Shown: positions 35,495-42,884 of the stretch, piece after piece | How positions within the stretch are numbered: position 1 is the stretch's first letter | Layout of the letters: each line of letters begins with the position of its first letter | Assembly (NCBI RefSeq): GCF_016809835.1 | Contig: NZ_JAFBIL020000003.1 | Coordinates: 124,001-188,000 of the forward strand | Source of the DNA: Massilia soli | GTDB taxonomy: Bacteria; Pseudomonadota; Gammaproteobacteria; Burkholderiales; Burkholderiaceae_D | DNA: 64,000 bases | Reading direction: 5' to 3' | The notes under the pieces: generated by a model | Seen by the model: the letters and a program-made list of their open reading frames with translations, nothing else | Told to the model about the DNA's origin: nothing | Database searches by the model: none | Program-made: the position numbers and the translations under genes

Positions 35495-36478
35495 TCAGTG
35501 GGTGCCGGCGTGCCGTGCGATGAGCAGATTATCCACCATGTCGCGCACGGCTGCTTGCTCGGCTTGCGGCGCAAACAGCGCGGCGCGCGCGCCGCACTGC
35601 GCTTGCAGCCGCTCGAGGAAAGCCGGGTCGTCGATGCAGCGCGCCATCAATGCGGCCAGCGCGGGGGCGTCGCCGAGCGGGAAGTAGCCTTGGTAGCCGG
35701 CCCCCAGCATGCCGCGGTTGCCGTCGATGTCGCTGGCCAGCACCGGCACGCCGCTGGTGACGGCCTCGATGATGACGTTGGCGCCGCCTTCCATCACCGA
35801 CGCGATCACCAGCGCGTCGCTGCACGCCAGCGCCATGCGCGCCGCCGGATGGGCCAGGTTGCCCATCCACTGGTAGCGCGGGTCGGCTTCTGCGGTGTCC
35901 CCGGCGGCGGCGCCGAGCTGCTCGTCGAGCGCGCCGCCGATATGGATGAAGCGGGCGCTGTCATGCGCCACCAGCCGGGCCGCGCGCATGAAGGTCAGCG
36001 GGTCTTTTTCAGGACGCAGGTGGCCGATCATGGCGAACGTGAATTCATCGATGCCGGCCGCGTGCGGCACATGCGGCAGCGCTGGCGCCGACTGCCAGAT
36101 CAGGCGCGCCTTGGCGCGGTAGCGCGGCGGCAGCACGGCAATGCCGGCTTCCTGCAGCAGCACCAGCACATCGGCGTGCGCCAGCGAGGCCTGGGCGGCG
36201 GGGTCGTCGTGGATGTCGCGGTACAGGTCGGTGCCGGTCAACACCAGCACGCGCGGCCGGTCGGGGTGTTGTTCGGCAAAGGCGGCCAGCGCGGCGGCCG
36301 AGCGGCGCGCGTGCAGCGCGATCAGCAGGTCGGGGGCCGAGCCGGTGACGGGTGACCACGACGCGCTGATGTTGACGTCGTAGGCGGGCGTGAGGAAGTG
36401 CGCCCAGCGCATGGCGGTCTGCCAGTTGCCGTTATTTGCCTCGGCCAAGGCCGGGCTGACGATGGTTACGCGTTGCAC
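35495..36478 (-). CDS. senB: Selenosugar synthase-type GT-B glycosyltransferase (SenB)
   Basis: 327-residue glycosyltransferase-fold protein. The GTG start at 36478 has GAAGGAG 8 bases upstream; the ATG at 36559 would run into the facing gene. Text: VSPALAEANNGNWQTAMRW at the N-terminus, LTGTDLYRD, then the GT-B signature FAMIGHLRPEKDP and EGGANVIIEAVTSGVPV. The NNGNWQTA motif marks the group (TIGR04348-like, as I recall) whose member SenB turns selenophosphate plus a UDP-sugar into a selenosugar. It is followed by senC and faces senA, which supports this call. Confidence 0.88.
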   Translation of the reverse strand: MQRVTIVSPALAEANNGNWQTAMRWAHFLTPAYDVNISASWSPVTGSAPDLLIALHARRSAAALAAFAEQHPDRPRVLVLTGTDLYRDIHDDPAAQASLAHADVLVLLQEAGIAVLPPRYRAKARLIWQSAPALPHVPHAAGIDEFTFAMIGHLRPEKDPLTFMRAARLVAHDSARFIHIGGALDEQLGAAAGDTAEADPRYQWMGNLAHPAARMALACSDALVIASVMEGGANVIIEAVTSGVPVLASDIDGNRGMLGAGYQGYFPLGDAPALAALMARCIDDPAFLERLQAQCGARAALFAPQAEQAAVRDMVDNLLIARHAGTH

Positions 36479-36502
36479 CGGGTCCGCTCCTTCAAAAGTC
36501 GT

Positions 36503-36508
36503 TACAAT
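36503..36508 (+). promoter_or_regulatory. Possible -10 hexamer of senA
   Basis: TACAAT ends 6 bases before the senA ATG. No clear -35 at the standard spacing was found. If used, the mRNA would be nearly leaderless. Confidence 0.3.
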
Positions 36509-36514
36509 CCTGCC

Positions 36515-37711
36515 ATGAACCCAATCACCGCATCGTTCAGGCAGGCCAGGCCCCAACAATTGTCAGAAGCGCTGCAGTCTGCCAGAAATTATACGCTGCG
36601 CCTGTTCGATTGCCTGGCCCATGCCGGTTACGGCGTACCGGCCCGGGTGCCGCACATCGCCACCATCAACCCGCCGCTGTGGGAGCTCGGCCATACCGCG
36701 TGGTTCGCCGAGTGGTTTGTGCTGCGCCAGGCCGCGTCCAGCCATCCGGCCGACGCCGCCGGCCACTCGCTGCTCACGCGCGGCGACGACTGGTTCGACT
36801 CCAACACGGTGGCGCACCGCAGCCGCTGGACGCTCGACCTGCCCAACACCGGCTCGCTCAAGACCTACTGCAACGAAGTGCTCGACCGGGTGCTCGACAA
36901 GCTTTCGCGCGAAGCCAGCGTGGACCAGGCGCTGTACCCGTACCGGCTGGTGCTGGCGCATGAAGACATGCACGGCGAAGCGCTGCTGCACGCGCTGCAG
37001 CAGCTCGGCGTGGCGGCGCCGCCGGAGCTGATGAAGGACATCGGCGGGGCCGTGGCGCCGCGCGAAATCGCCTATCCCGGCGCCACGATCCAGCTGGGCG
37101 GCGCGCAGGAGAACGGCTTTGTGTTCGACAACGAGAAGCTGGCGCACCCGTGCTACGTGCCGCCGTTTGCGATCGATGCGGCGCTGGTCACCAATGAGCA
37201 GTACGCGGAGTTCATCGCCGACGGCGGCTACCAGCGCGCCGGCTACTGGAGCCAGGCCGGGCAGGCGTGGCTGATGGGGCAGGAGCGGTCGGCCCCGCGC
37301 TACTGGCAGCGCGACGGCGGGCGCTGGCTGGCCAGCCGGTTTGGCCGGCTGCAGACGCTCGATCCGCATGAGGCGGTGCGCCATGTGACGCTGTTCGAGG
37401 CGCAGGCTTACTGCATGTGGGCGGAGCGGCGCCTGCCGACCGAGGCGGAATGGGAGTACGCAGCGGTGTCCGGGCAGCCGGGCTTCACCTGGGGCCAGCT
37501 GTGGGAATGGACGGCGTCGCCGTTCGAGCCGTATCCGGGATTCGCACCGGGCCCGTACCGCGAGTATTCGGCGCCGTGGTTCATGACGCACCAGGTGCTG
37601 CGCGGCGCGTCGTTTGCGACGCCGTCGCGGTTTGGCTCGGCGCGCTTCAGAAACTTCTATCTGCCGCAGCGCGATGACATCTTCGCCGGGTTCCGCACCT
37701 GCGCATTCTGA
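36515..37711 (+). CDS. senA: Selenoneine synthase SenA (divergent EgtB homologue)
   Basis: 398-residue non-heme iron enzyme predicted to join hercynine to a selenosugar. DinB-like domain: PPLWELGHTAWFAEW (His60) and HX3HXE as HEDMHGE (His149, His153, Glu155). FGE-sulfatase-like domain from about residue 180 with FDNEKLAHP, LPTEAEWEYAA, WEWTASPFEPYPGFAPGP and a C-terminal FAGFRTCAF. It differs clearly from the egtB product in this window. The ATG at 36515 leaves only 36 bp to the facing senB start; a longer frame to 36398 would overlap it. A TACAAT at 36503 would place transcription start near the ATG. A terminator follows. Confidence 0.88.
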   Translation: MNPITASFRQARPQQLSEALQSARNYTLRLFDCLAHAGYGVPARVPHIATINPPLWELGHTAWFAEWFVLRQAASSHPADAAGHSLLTRGDDWFDSNTVAHRSRWTLDLPNTGSLKTYCNEVLDRVLDKLSREASVDQALYPYRLVLAHEDMHGEALLHALQQLGVAAPPELMKDIGGAVAPREIAYPGATIQLGGAQENGFVFDNEKLAHPCYVPPFAIDAALVTNEQYAEFIADGGYQRAGYWSQAGQAWLMGQERSAPRYWQRDGGRWLASRFGRLQTLDPHEAVRHVTLFEAQAYCMWAERRLPTEAEWEYAAVSGQPGFTWGQLWEWTASPFEPYPGFAPGPYREYSAPWFMTHQVLRGASFATPSRFGSARFRNFYLPQRDDIFAGFRTCAF

Positions 37712-37724
37712 ACGAGGGCGTAAA

Positions 37725-37754
37725 AAAAGCGGCTACCGAGGTAGCCGCTTTTCA
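37725..37754. terminator. Bidirectional terminator between senA and rhlE-like gene
   Basis: Stem AAAAGCGGCTAC / GTAGCCGCTTTT with a CGAG loop, flanked by A and T runs, shared by two converging genes. Confidence 0.9.
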
Positions 37755-37771
37755 TGTAAGCGCCTGAACGA

Positions 37772-39151
37772 TTAACGGTCGCCGTAGGTGCGGCGTGCGC
37801 CGTCGGCCGAGCGTGGGTTCGAACCCTTGTAGCCGCCGCCCGCAGGGGCGCCTTCGCGGCGCGGTGCGCCTGGCTTGCTGAAGGTGCGCTGGCCTGGCTT
37901 GGCGCCGGTGCGGTTGTCGCCCGGTTTCCAGGTGCCTGGACGTGCCGCCGAACGTGGCGCCGAAGCGGTGCGCTTTGGCTCGAAACCTTCGATGACGTTG
38001 ACCGGGATCAGCTGCTTGGTGAAGCGCTCGATACGCTTGACGTTCATGCCTTCGGCGTGGTTCACCAGCGAGATCGCCAGGCCGTTGCGGCCGGCGCGGC
38101 CGGTGCGGCCGATGCGGTGAACGTAGTCCTCAGGGAACTTCGGCAAGTCGTAGTTGAACACGTGCGTGATGGTCGGGACGTCGATGCCGCGTGCTGCCAC
38201 GTCGGTCGCGACCAGTACCTTTACATTGCCGCGGCGCAGGCCGTCGAGCGTGCGGTTACGGGCGCCCTGGTGCATGTCGCCATGCAGCGCGGCGGCCGAG
38301 AAACCGGCGATGTTCAGGCGGTCGGCGATGGTGTCGGCGTCACGCTTGGTGGCGGTGAAGACAACTGCCTGGTCGAGCGTCTCGTCGCGCAGCAGGTGGT
38401 CCAGCAGGCGGTTTTTGTGCGACAGGTCGTCGACGAAGTGGACGCGCTGCACGATGTTCTCGTGCTTGCTCGACGAACTGGTGATCTGGATGACCATCGG
38501 ATCTTTGGTGATGCGGCGCGCCATATTGCCGACCATGCCGTCCAGGGTTGCCGAGAACAGCATCGTCTGGCGGCCAGCTGGCGTTGCAGCGATGATCTTC
38601 TCGATGTCGTCGATGAAGCCCATGTCCAGCATGCGGTCAGCTTCGTCCAGCACCAGGATTTCCAGTTGCGAGAAGTCGATCTTGCCCGATTCCATGTGAT
38701 CGATCAGGCGGCCTGGGGTCGCCACGAGGATCTCTGGATTCTTGGCCAGCAGTTGCATCTGCTTAGGGTAAGGCATGCCGCCCAGGATCGAGACGGCGCG
38801 GATGCGGCGGATCTGGGTACCGTATTTTTCGGTCGCGCTGGTCACTTGCAGTGCCAGTTCGCGGGTTGGGGTCAGCACCAGCATCTTCGGCTGTGCTGCC
38901 TTGAAACGTGGACGCTCGCCAGGGGCGCCGCGCGGGGCGACAGGCGCTTGCTCGGCGAGAGCGAGCTTGTGCAGGGCTGGCAGCATGAATGCCGCGGTCT
39001 TGCCCGAACCGGTCTGCGAGGACACCAGCAGGTCACGGCCCGCGATACCCGCAGGAATCGCTTGCTCTTGTACAGGGGTCGGCGTGGTGTAGCCGGCATC
39101 GGTTGCTGCTTTTACGATAGACGCGTGGAGGCCTAATGCTTCAAAACTCAT
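37772..39151 (-). CDS. rhlE: DEAD-box RNA helicase, RhlE-like
   Basis: 459-residue ATP-dependent RNA helicase. Q motif GYTTPTPVQEQAIP, motif I SSQTGSGKT, motif Ia PTRELALQ, motif II VLDEADRMLDMGF, motif III SAT, motif VI HRIGRTGRAG. The C-terminus after about residue 380 is basic, Arg/Gly/Pro-rich and disordered, typical of RhlE. It acts in ribosome assembly and mRNA decay, and is often cold induced. A GAAAGAAAAGAAAAC run precedes the ATG. Symbol by resemblance; other DEAD subgroups are possible. Confidence 0.87.
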   Translation of the reverse strand: MSFEALGLHASIVKAATDAGYTTPTPVQEQAIPAGIAGRDLLVSSQTGSGKTAAFMLPALHKLALAEQAPVAPRGAPGERPRFKAAQPKMLVLTPTRELALQVTSATEKYGTQIRRIRAVSILGGMPYPKQMQLLAKNPEILVATPGRLIDHMESGKIDFSQLEILVLDEADRMLDMGFIDDIEKIIAATPAGRQTMLFSATLDGMVGNMARRITKDPMVIQITSSSSKHENIVQRVHFVDDLSHKNRLLDHLLRDETLDQAVVFTATKRDADTIADRLNIAGFSAAALHGDMHQGARNRTLDGLRRGNVKVLVATDVAARGIDVPTITHVFNYDLPKFPEDYVHRIGRTGRAGRNGLAISLVNHAEGMNVKRIERFTKQLIPVNVIEGFEPKRTASAPRSAARPGTWKPGDNRTGAKPGQRTFSKPGAPRREGAPAGGGYKGSNPRSADGARRTYGDR

Positions 39152-39557
39152 TGTTTTCTTTTCTTTCGGTATAGATCAGCGCTCGGGCACATGCCTTCGA
39201 GCGCAAAATAGCAACGCCAACCAACAAACGAAATAACTCTGAGATGAAAAGAAATTTCGGCACAAAAGCTTTGCGCCGGGACGGTGTCAGGTGCGACACA
39301 CAAGGCGGGAGGGCTTTATTGAGGCTGTCCGGTGGACATGCCTAGGCTTGCGAAGCTGCTAGTTTTACTTCTTTGTAACTGCGTATTGCCATCGCTAAGC
39401 TAATTTGCGAGAAACGTATTGCAGCGCACAAATCGAACTATACAGTACTTTCACTGTGTTTGCACGGAATATGCAGATCCGTGCGCGGGGCTGGCGAAAA
39501 GTCAAAGGGCGCGGCCCGCACCATCGATGCGGGGCCGCGCCCTGTGGCGGGAGTCGA
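39152..39557. other. Intergenic region upstream of rhlE-like gene
   Basis: About 400 bp without a credible gene. A GC-rich stem, GGGCGCGGCC..GGCCGCGCCC (39507-39542), lies just after the mltD stop and may terminate it, though only a poor T-run follows. A small GCTCG / CGAGC hairpin sits in the likely leader of the rhlE-like mRNA (about 39180-39205). The rest is moderately AT-rich and probably holds the helicase promoter. Confidence 0.5.
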
Positions 39558-40886
39558 TTAGCGGCGCTTTGGGGCGCGCGACTTGGCCGACGTGCGGCTC
39601 ATGCGGCTCTTGATCGATGCGACCTTGGCCTTGACCTTCTGCGAGTTGGTCATTTTCTTGCCGCCGCGCTTCTTGGCGCTGCGCTCTGCTTCAAACGCCA
39701 TGACCGCGTTGTCGATAACGTGATCGGCGATGTCGGTATGGATGGTGGCCGAGGTGCGCGGCACCAGGATGGTCGAACCGGCCTTCAACACGGTACGCGC
39801 CGGGATATTATTGGCTTGGCGAATCACTTCCGGGGTGGTGCCAAAGCGCGATGCCAGGCTGTTGATGCTTTCCCTGGCGCCGGTGATCCGGTGCGTGGTC
39901 CAGCTCGACAAGGCTTCGCCCCATTGCGCCAGGTTCACGTGGAATTTCTCGGCGTTTTCTTTCGGGAGCAAAATCTTGGTCCGTTCGCCGCCGGTGATGA
40001 CCGGGCGGTTGAACTGCGGATTGAGCGCCTTGAACTCGTCCATCGACAGTTCGGCCAGCTGGGCAGCAACGGCGAGGTCGATGTCGCTGGTCTTGTCGAT
40101 GACGGTAAAGTAAGGCTGGTTGTCGATCACCGGCAGCGACACGCCGTACTGGGCCGGGTTGCTGACGATATTCTTGACGGCCTGCAGCTTCGGCACATAG
40201 TTGCGCGTTTCCGCAGGCATGTGGGCCGCCAGGCTCTCGAAGTCGGTTGGTTTGCCGAGCGCCTGGTTCTTCTTGATGGCGCGCTGGACGTTGCCTTCGC
40301 CCCAGTTATAGGCGGCAAGGGCGAGTTGCCAGTCGCCGAACATCACGTACAGCTTCTGCAGGTAGGAGAGGGCGGCGTCGGTCGAGGCCAGCACGCCGCG
40401 TCGCTCGTCCTTGAACATGTTTTGCTTCAGGTCGTAGTCGCGGCCGGTGCCAGGCACGAACTGCCACATGCCGGCAGCGTCAGCGCTGGAATAGGCTTGC
40501 GGGTTGAATGCCGATTCGATGATTGGCAGCAAAGCCAGTTCGGTCGGCATGCCGCGCTTTTCCAGTTCCTGGACGACGTGGAACATATAGCGCGATGCGC
40601 GGGTCGACACCCGCGCCAGGTAATCCGGGCGCGTGCTGTACCACTTGGTATGGTTGCCGACGAGGGAATTGTCGATGTCAGGAATGGCGTAGCCGGTGCG
40701 GATGCGGCCCCAGACGTCCGTTTCCTTGAATTCTTCAACCTTGAGCGGGGCGTAAGGCGCAACGAGGGGCTTGGCCACTGCCGCCGCCGGTGCGGAGGAG
40801 GCGAAATCAGCGCCCGCTTGGGTGATGGGAGCCAGGAAGACAAGCAGTGCTGCCAGTGCGATGGTAGGACGGGTAGTTGTTTTCAT
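39558..40886 (-). CDS. mltD: Membrane-bound lytic murein transglycosylase D (MltD-like)
   Basis: 442-residue exported enzyme cutting glycan strands to 1,6-anhydro ends. ATG 40886 gives a signal peptide (LAALLVFLAPITQAGA). The transglycosylase domain has the catalytic Glu in LLPIIESAFNPQAYS and the family text AAGMWQFVPGTGRDY and ALAAYNWGEGNV. Two LysM-like regions follow (PYFTVIDKTSDIDLAVAAQL and THRITGARESINSLASRFG). The tail is Lys/Arg-rich (KAKVASIKSRMSRTS). No lipobox was evident, unlike E. coli MltD. Confidence 0.9.
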   Translation of the reverse strand: MKTTTRPTIALAALLVFLAPITQAGADFASSAPAAAVAKPLVAPYAPLKVEEFKETDVWGRIRTGYAIPDIDNSLVGNHTKWYSTRPDYLARVSTRASRYMFHVVQELEKRGMPTELALLPIIESAFNPQAYSSADAAGMWQFVPGTGRDYDLKQNMFKDERRGVLASTDAALSYLQKLYVMFGDWQLALAAYNWGEGNVQRAIKKNQALGKPTDFESLAAHMPAETRNYVPKLQAVKNIVSNPAQYGVSLPVIDNQPYFTVIDKTSDIDLAVAAQLAELSMDEFKALNPQFNRPVITGGERTKILLPKENAEKFHVNLAQWGEALSSWTTHRITGARESINSLASRFGTTPEVIRQANNIPARTVLKAGSTILVPRTSATIHTDIADHVIDNAVMAFEAERSAKKRGGKKMTNSQKVKAKVASIKSRMSRTSAKSRAPKRR

Positions 40887-41314
40887 AGCTTTCCATTGTT
40901 GCGTCCAAGAATCGGACTGACATGAACAAGGCCGAGTGTACGTAGGACAATGCCCCGACGTCAAGCGAATCGGCATTGCCGCAGGCAAATATTCCGCAAA
41001 TTTTTTTCCGATGAGTTATCAAATGATAAACGGGGGTATGCGAAAAAAATATCAATTTATCATCGTGCAAATTGCGGCGACATGATGGGTACCCCCTGGG
41101 GGTATGTTCAAGTTCGCGCTGCGGGAGCGATCGCTCATCCGTCGTTTGGGGCGCCGCCGCGCTTGCCACCGATGTTGCCATAAAGATATTTCGCGCGACC
41201 CGTGAAACCATGGCCTTGACGCTACGCCCGCGCGGGTCAGAAACTATGATGAGACGCAAAGAGTGCGTACAATCTGGTTTTGCGCGAGCATTCTTTTTTA
41301 GTTGAAAGCATTCC
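40887..41314. other. Intergenic region between mltD and DUF1415 gene
   Basis: About 430 bp with no convincing gene. It holds a 15-bp palindrome (41090-41104) and a direct repeat GGGGGTATG at 41032 and 41098. AT-rich text from 40985 to 41065 probably contains the promoter for mltD. Confidence 0.55.
41090..41104. promoter_or_regulatory. TACCCCC-T-GGGGGTA palindrome, CsoR/RcnR-like operator candidate
   Basis: Perfect 7-bp arms around one T. The GC-tract flanked by TA resembles operators of CsoR/RcnR-family metal or sulfur sensors. A second GGGGGTATG lies 66 bp upstream. No CsoR-family gene is in the window. Confidence 0.35.
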
Positions 41315-41884
41315 ATGAGTACCCAGAACATCAACGCCGACGACGACCAGATCATCGCGGCCACCGAGCGCTGGCTGGAACAGGCGGTCATCGGCCTGAA
41401 CCTGTGCCCGTTCGCCAAGGCTGTCCACGTCAAGAAGCAGGTGCGTTACGTGGTCTCGAATGCCACCACCGTCGAGGTGCTGCTTGAAACGTTGATGAAC
41501 GAGCTGCAATTGCTTTCAGACACGCCGGCGGAAGAGATCGACACGACGCTGCTGATCCATCCGTTCGTGCTGAACGACTTTGCCGACTACAACGAATTTC
41601 TCGACGTGGCCGATGCCGCAGTCGAAGACATGCAGCTTGACGGCGAAATCCAGGTTGCCAGTTTCCATCCGGAATATCAGTTCGCCGAGACCGACATCAA
41701 CGACATCAGCAACTACACCAACCGCGCGCCTTACCCGATTTTGCACTTGCTGCGTGAAGACAGCATCGAGCGCGCGGTGGAGGCGTTCCCGGAAGCCAGC
41801 GAGATCTTCGACAAGAACATTGAAACGATGGAAAAGCTCGGTCATGACGGCTGGGACGCGCTCAATGTCGGCCCAGCAAAATAA
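41315..41884 (+). CDS. DUF1415 family protein
   Basis: 189-residue cytosolic protein of unknown function, DUF1415. Family text: WLEQAVIGLNLCPFAKAVHV with a conserved Cys at about residue 31, FVLNDFADYNEFL, QVASFHPEYQFAETD and NRAPYPILHLLREDS. The start has no strong Shine-Dalgarno. It is followed by the DUF1289 gene 7 bases later, a pair seen in many Betaproteobacteria. Confidence 0.9.
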   Translation: MSTQNINADDDQIIAATERWLEQAVIGLNLCPFAKAVHVKKQVRYVVSNATTVEVLLETLMNELQLLSDTPAEEIDTTLLIHPFVLNDFADYNEFLDVADAAVEDMQLDGEIQVASFHPEYQFAETDINDISNYTNRAPYPILHLLREDSIERAVEAFPEASEIFDKNIETMEKLGHDGWDALNVGPAK

Positions 41885-41891
41885 GGACGCG

Positions 41892-42089
41892 ATGACGGAA
41901 GAAGACAAGCTGCCCGAGCGGCCGGACACGCCGTGCGTGGCGGTCTGTTCGACGACGTTCGACGAGATTTGCCGCGGCTGCGGGCGCTCGGTGGTCGAAG
42001 TGGCGCACTGGGTCTCGATGGCGCCTGCAGAGAAAGAACAGGTCTGGAAGCGCATCCTGTCGCAGGGCTACCCGCGGCGCAACAAATAA
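41892..42089 (+). CDS. DUF1289 small Cys-motif protein
   Basis: 65-residue protein with the DUF1289 motif CVAVCS...CRGCGR (four Cys), suggesting a metal or Fe-S site. Start at ATG 41892 after AAGGA; an in-frame ATG at 41865 would overlap the preceding gene. Function unknown. Cotranscribed with DUF1415. Confidence 0.86.
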   Translation: MTEEDKLPERPDTPCVAVCSTTFDEICRGCGRSVVEVAHWVSMAPAEKEQVWKRILSQGYPRRNK

Positions 42090-42143
42090 CGTGAAACATG
42101 CCGGCATCGGGATCTGTCCCCGATGCCGGATCATTACTACTGA

Positions 42144-42650
42144 TTAATAGCTTCCGATGAAGTCCTTCTTGCCGACTTCAACGCCGTTGTGGCGCAGCAG
42201 GGCGTAGGCGGTGGTGGCGTGGAAGTAGAAGTGCGCCATCGCGTAATGGACGAGGTAGTCCTGGCCCTTGAACTCGCGCACCTTGGCGCCGCTGCCGGTG
42301 ACGATGTCGCGCTGGGCGCTCGCTTCAATGGCGTCGCGCGGCAGGCCGCCGATGAAGGCGACGGTGCGGGCGATGCGCTCGCGCAGGTCGGCGAAACTGG
42401 TTTCGGTGTCGTCATAACGCGGCACTTCGGCGCCGGCCAGACGGGCCGAACAGCCCTTGGCGAAGTCGGTCGCTACCTGGACCTGGCGCAGGAAAGGGAA
42501 CATGTCCGGGTACAGCCGCGCCTGCAGAAGGGCGGCAGGGTCGATGTTTTTTTCGCTGGCGTGGGCTTCGGCCTTGTCGATGATGGCGGACAGGCTGTTG
42601 AGGATCTGGGTGAAAACTGGCACGGAGGCCTCGTACATTGAAAAGCTCAT
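42144..42650 (-). CDS. DUF1993 family protein
   Basis: 168-residue DUF1993 protein, a DinB-like helical bundle of unknown function. Start at ATG 42650 (MSFSMYEASVPVF); the frame extends to 42908, but that part overlaps the next gene's start. Family text: FTQILNSLSAIIDKAEAHA, PDMFPFLRQVQVATDFAKG, and the C-terminal HFYFHATTAYALLRHNGVEV with conserved His. Confidence 0.88.
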   Translation of the reverse strand: MSFSMYEASVPVFTQILNSLSAIIDKAEAHASEKNIDPAALLQARLYPDMFPFLRQVQVATDFAKGCSARLAGAEVPRYDDTETSFADLRERIARTVAFIGGLPRDAIEASAQRDIVTGSGAKVREFKGQDYLVHYAMAHFYFHATTAYALLRHNGVEVGKKDFIGSY

Positions 42651-42884
42651 GGTATGGTCCTGGTTGAAAGATGCAGCGATAATAACAACTTGCCGGCGTT
42701 CGTGCTGGGGGCCGCTTGTTGTCATCCGATCACGGTTTGTCAACTTTTTGAACATGGCCCGCGCAAATACCCGCCATGCCTTGACGCCGGCATCGGACTT
42801 GCCATAGAGTAATTCGTTTCTGTAATCAATTGAGCGATCAGGTCTCGGCCTTTCCGGGGATAGCACATATGGTATTGCCACTGC

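Noticed and set aside
36398-36514. Longer N-terminus for the SenA-like protein
   Set aside because: It would overlap the senB start; homologous text begins near the ATG at 36515.
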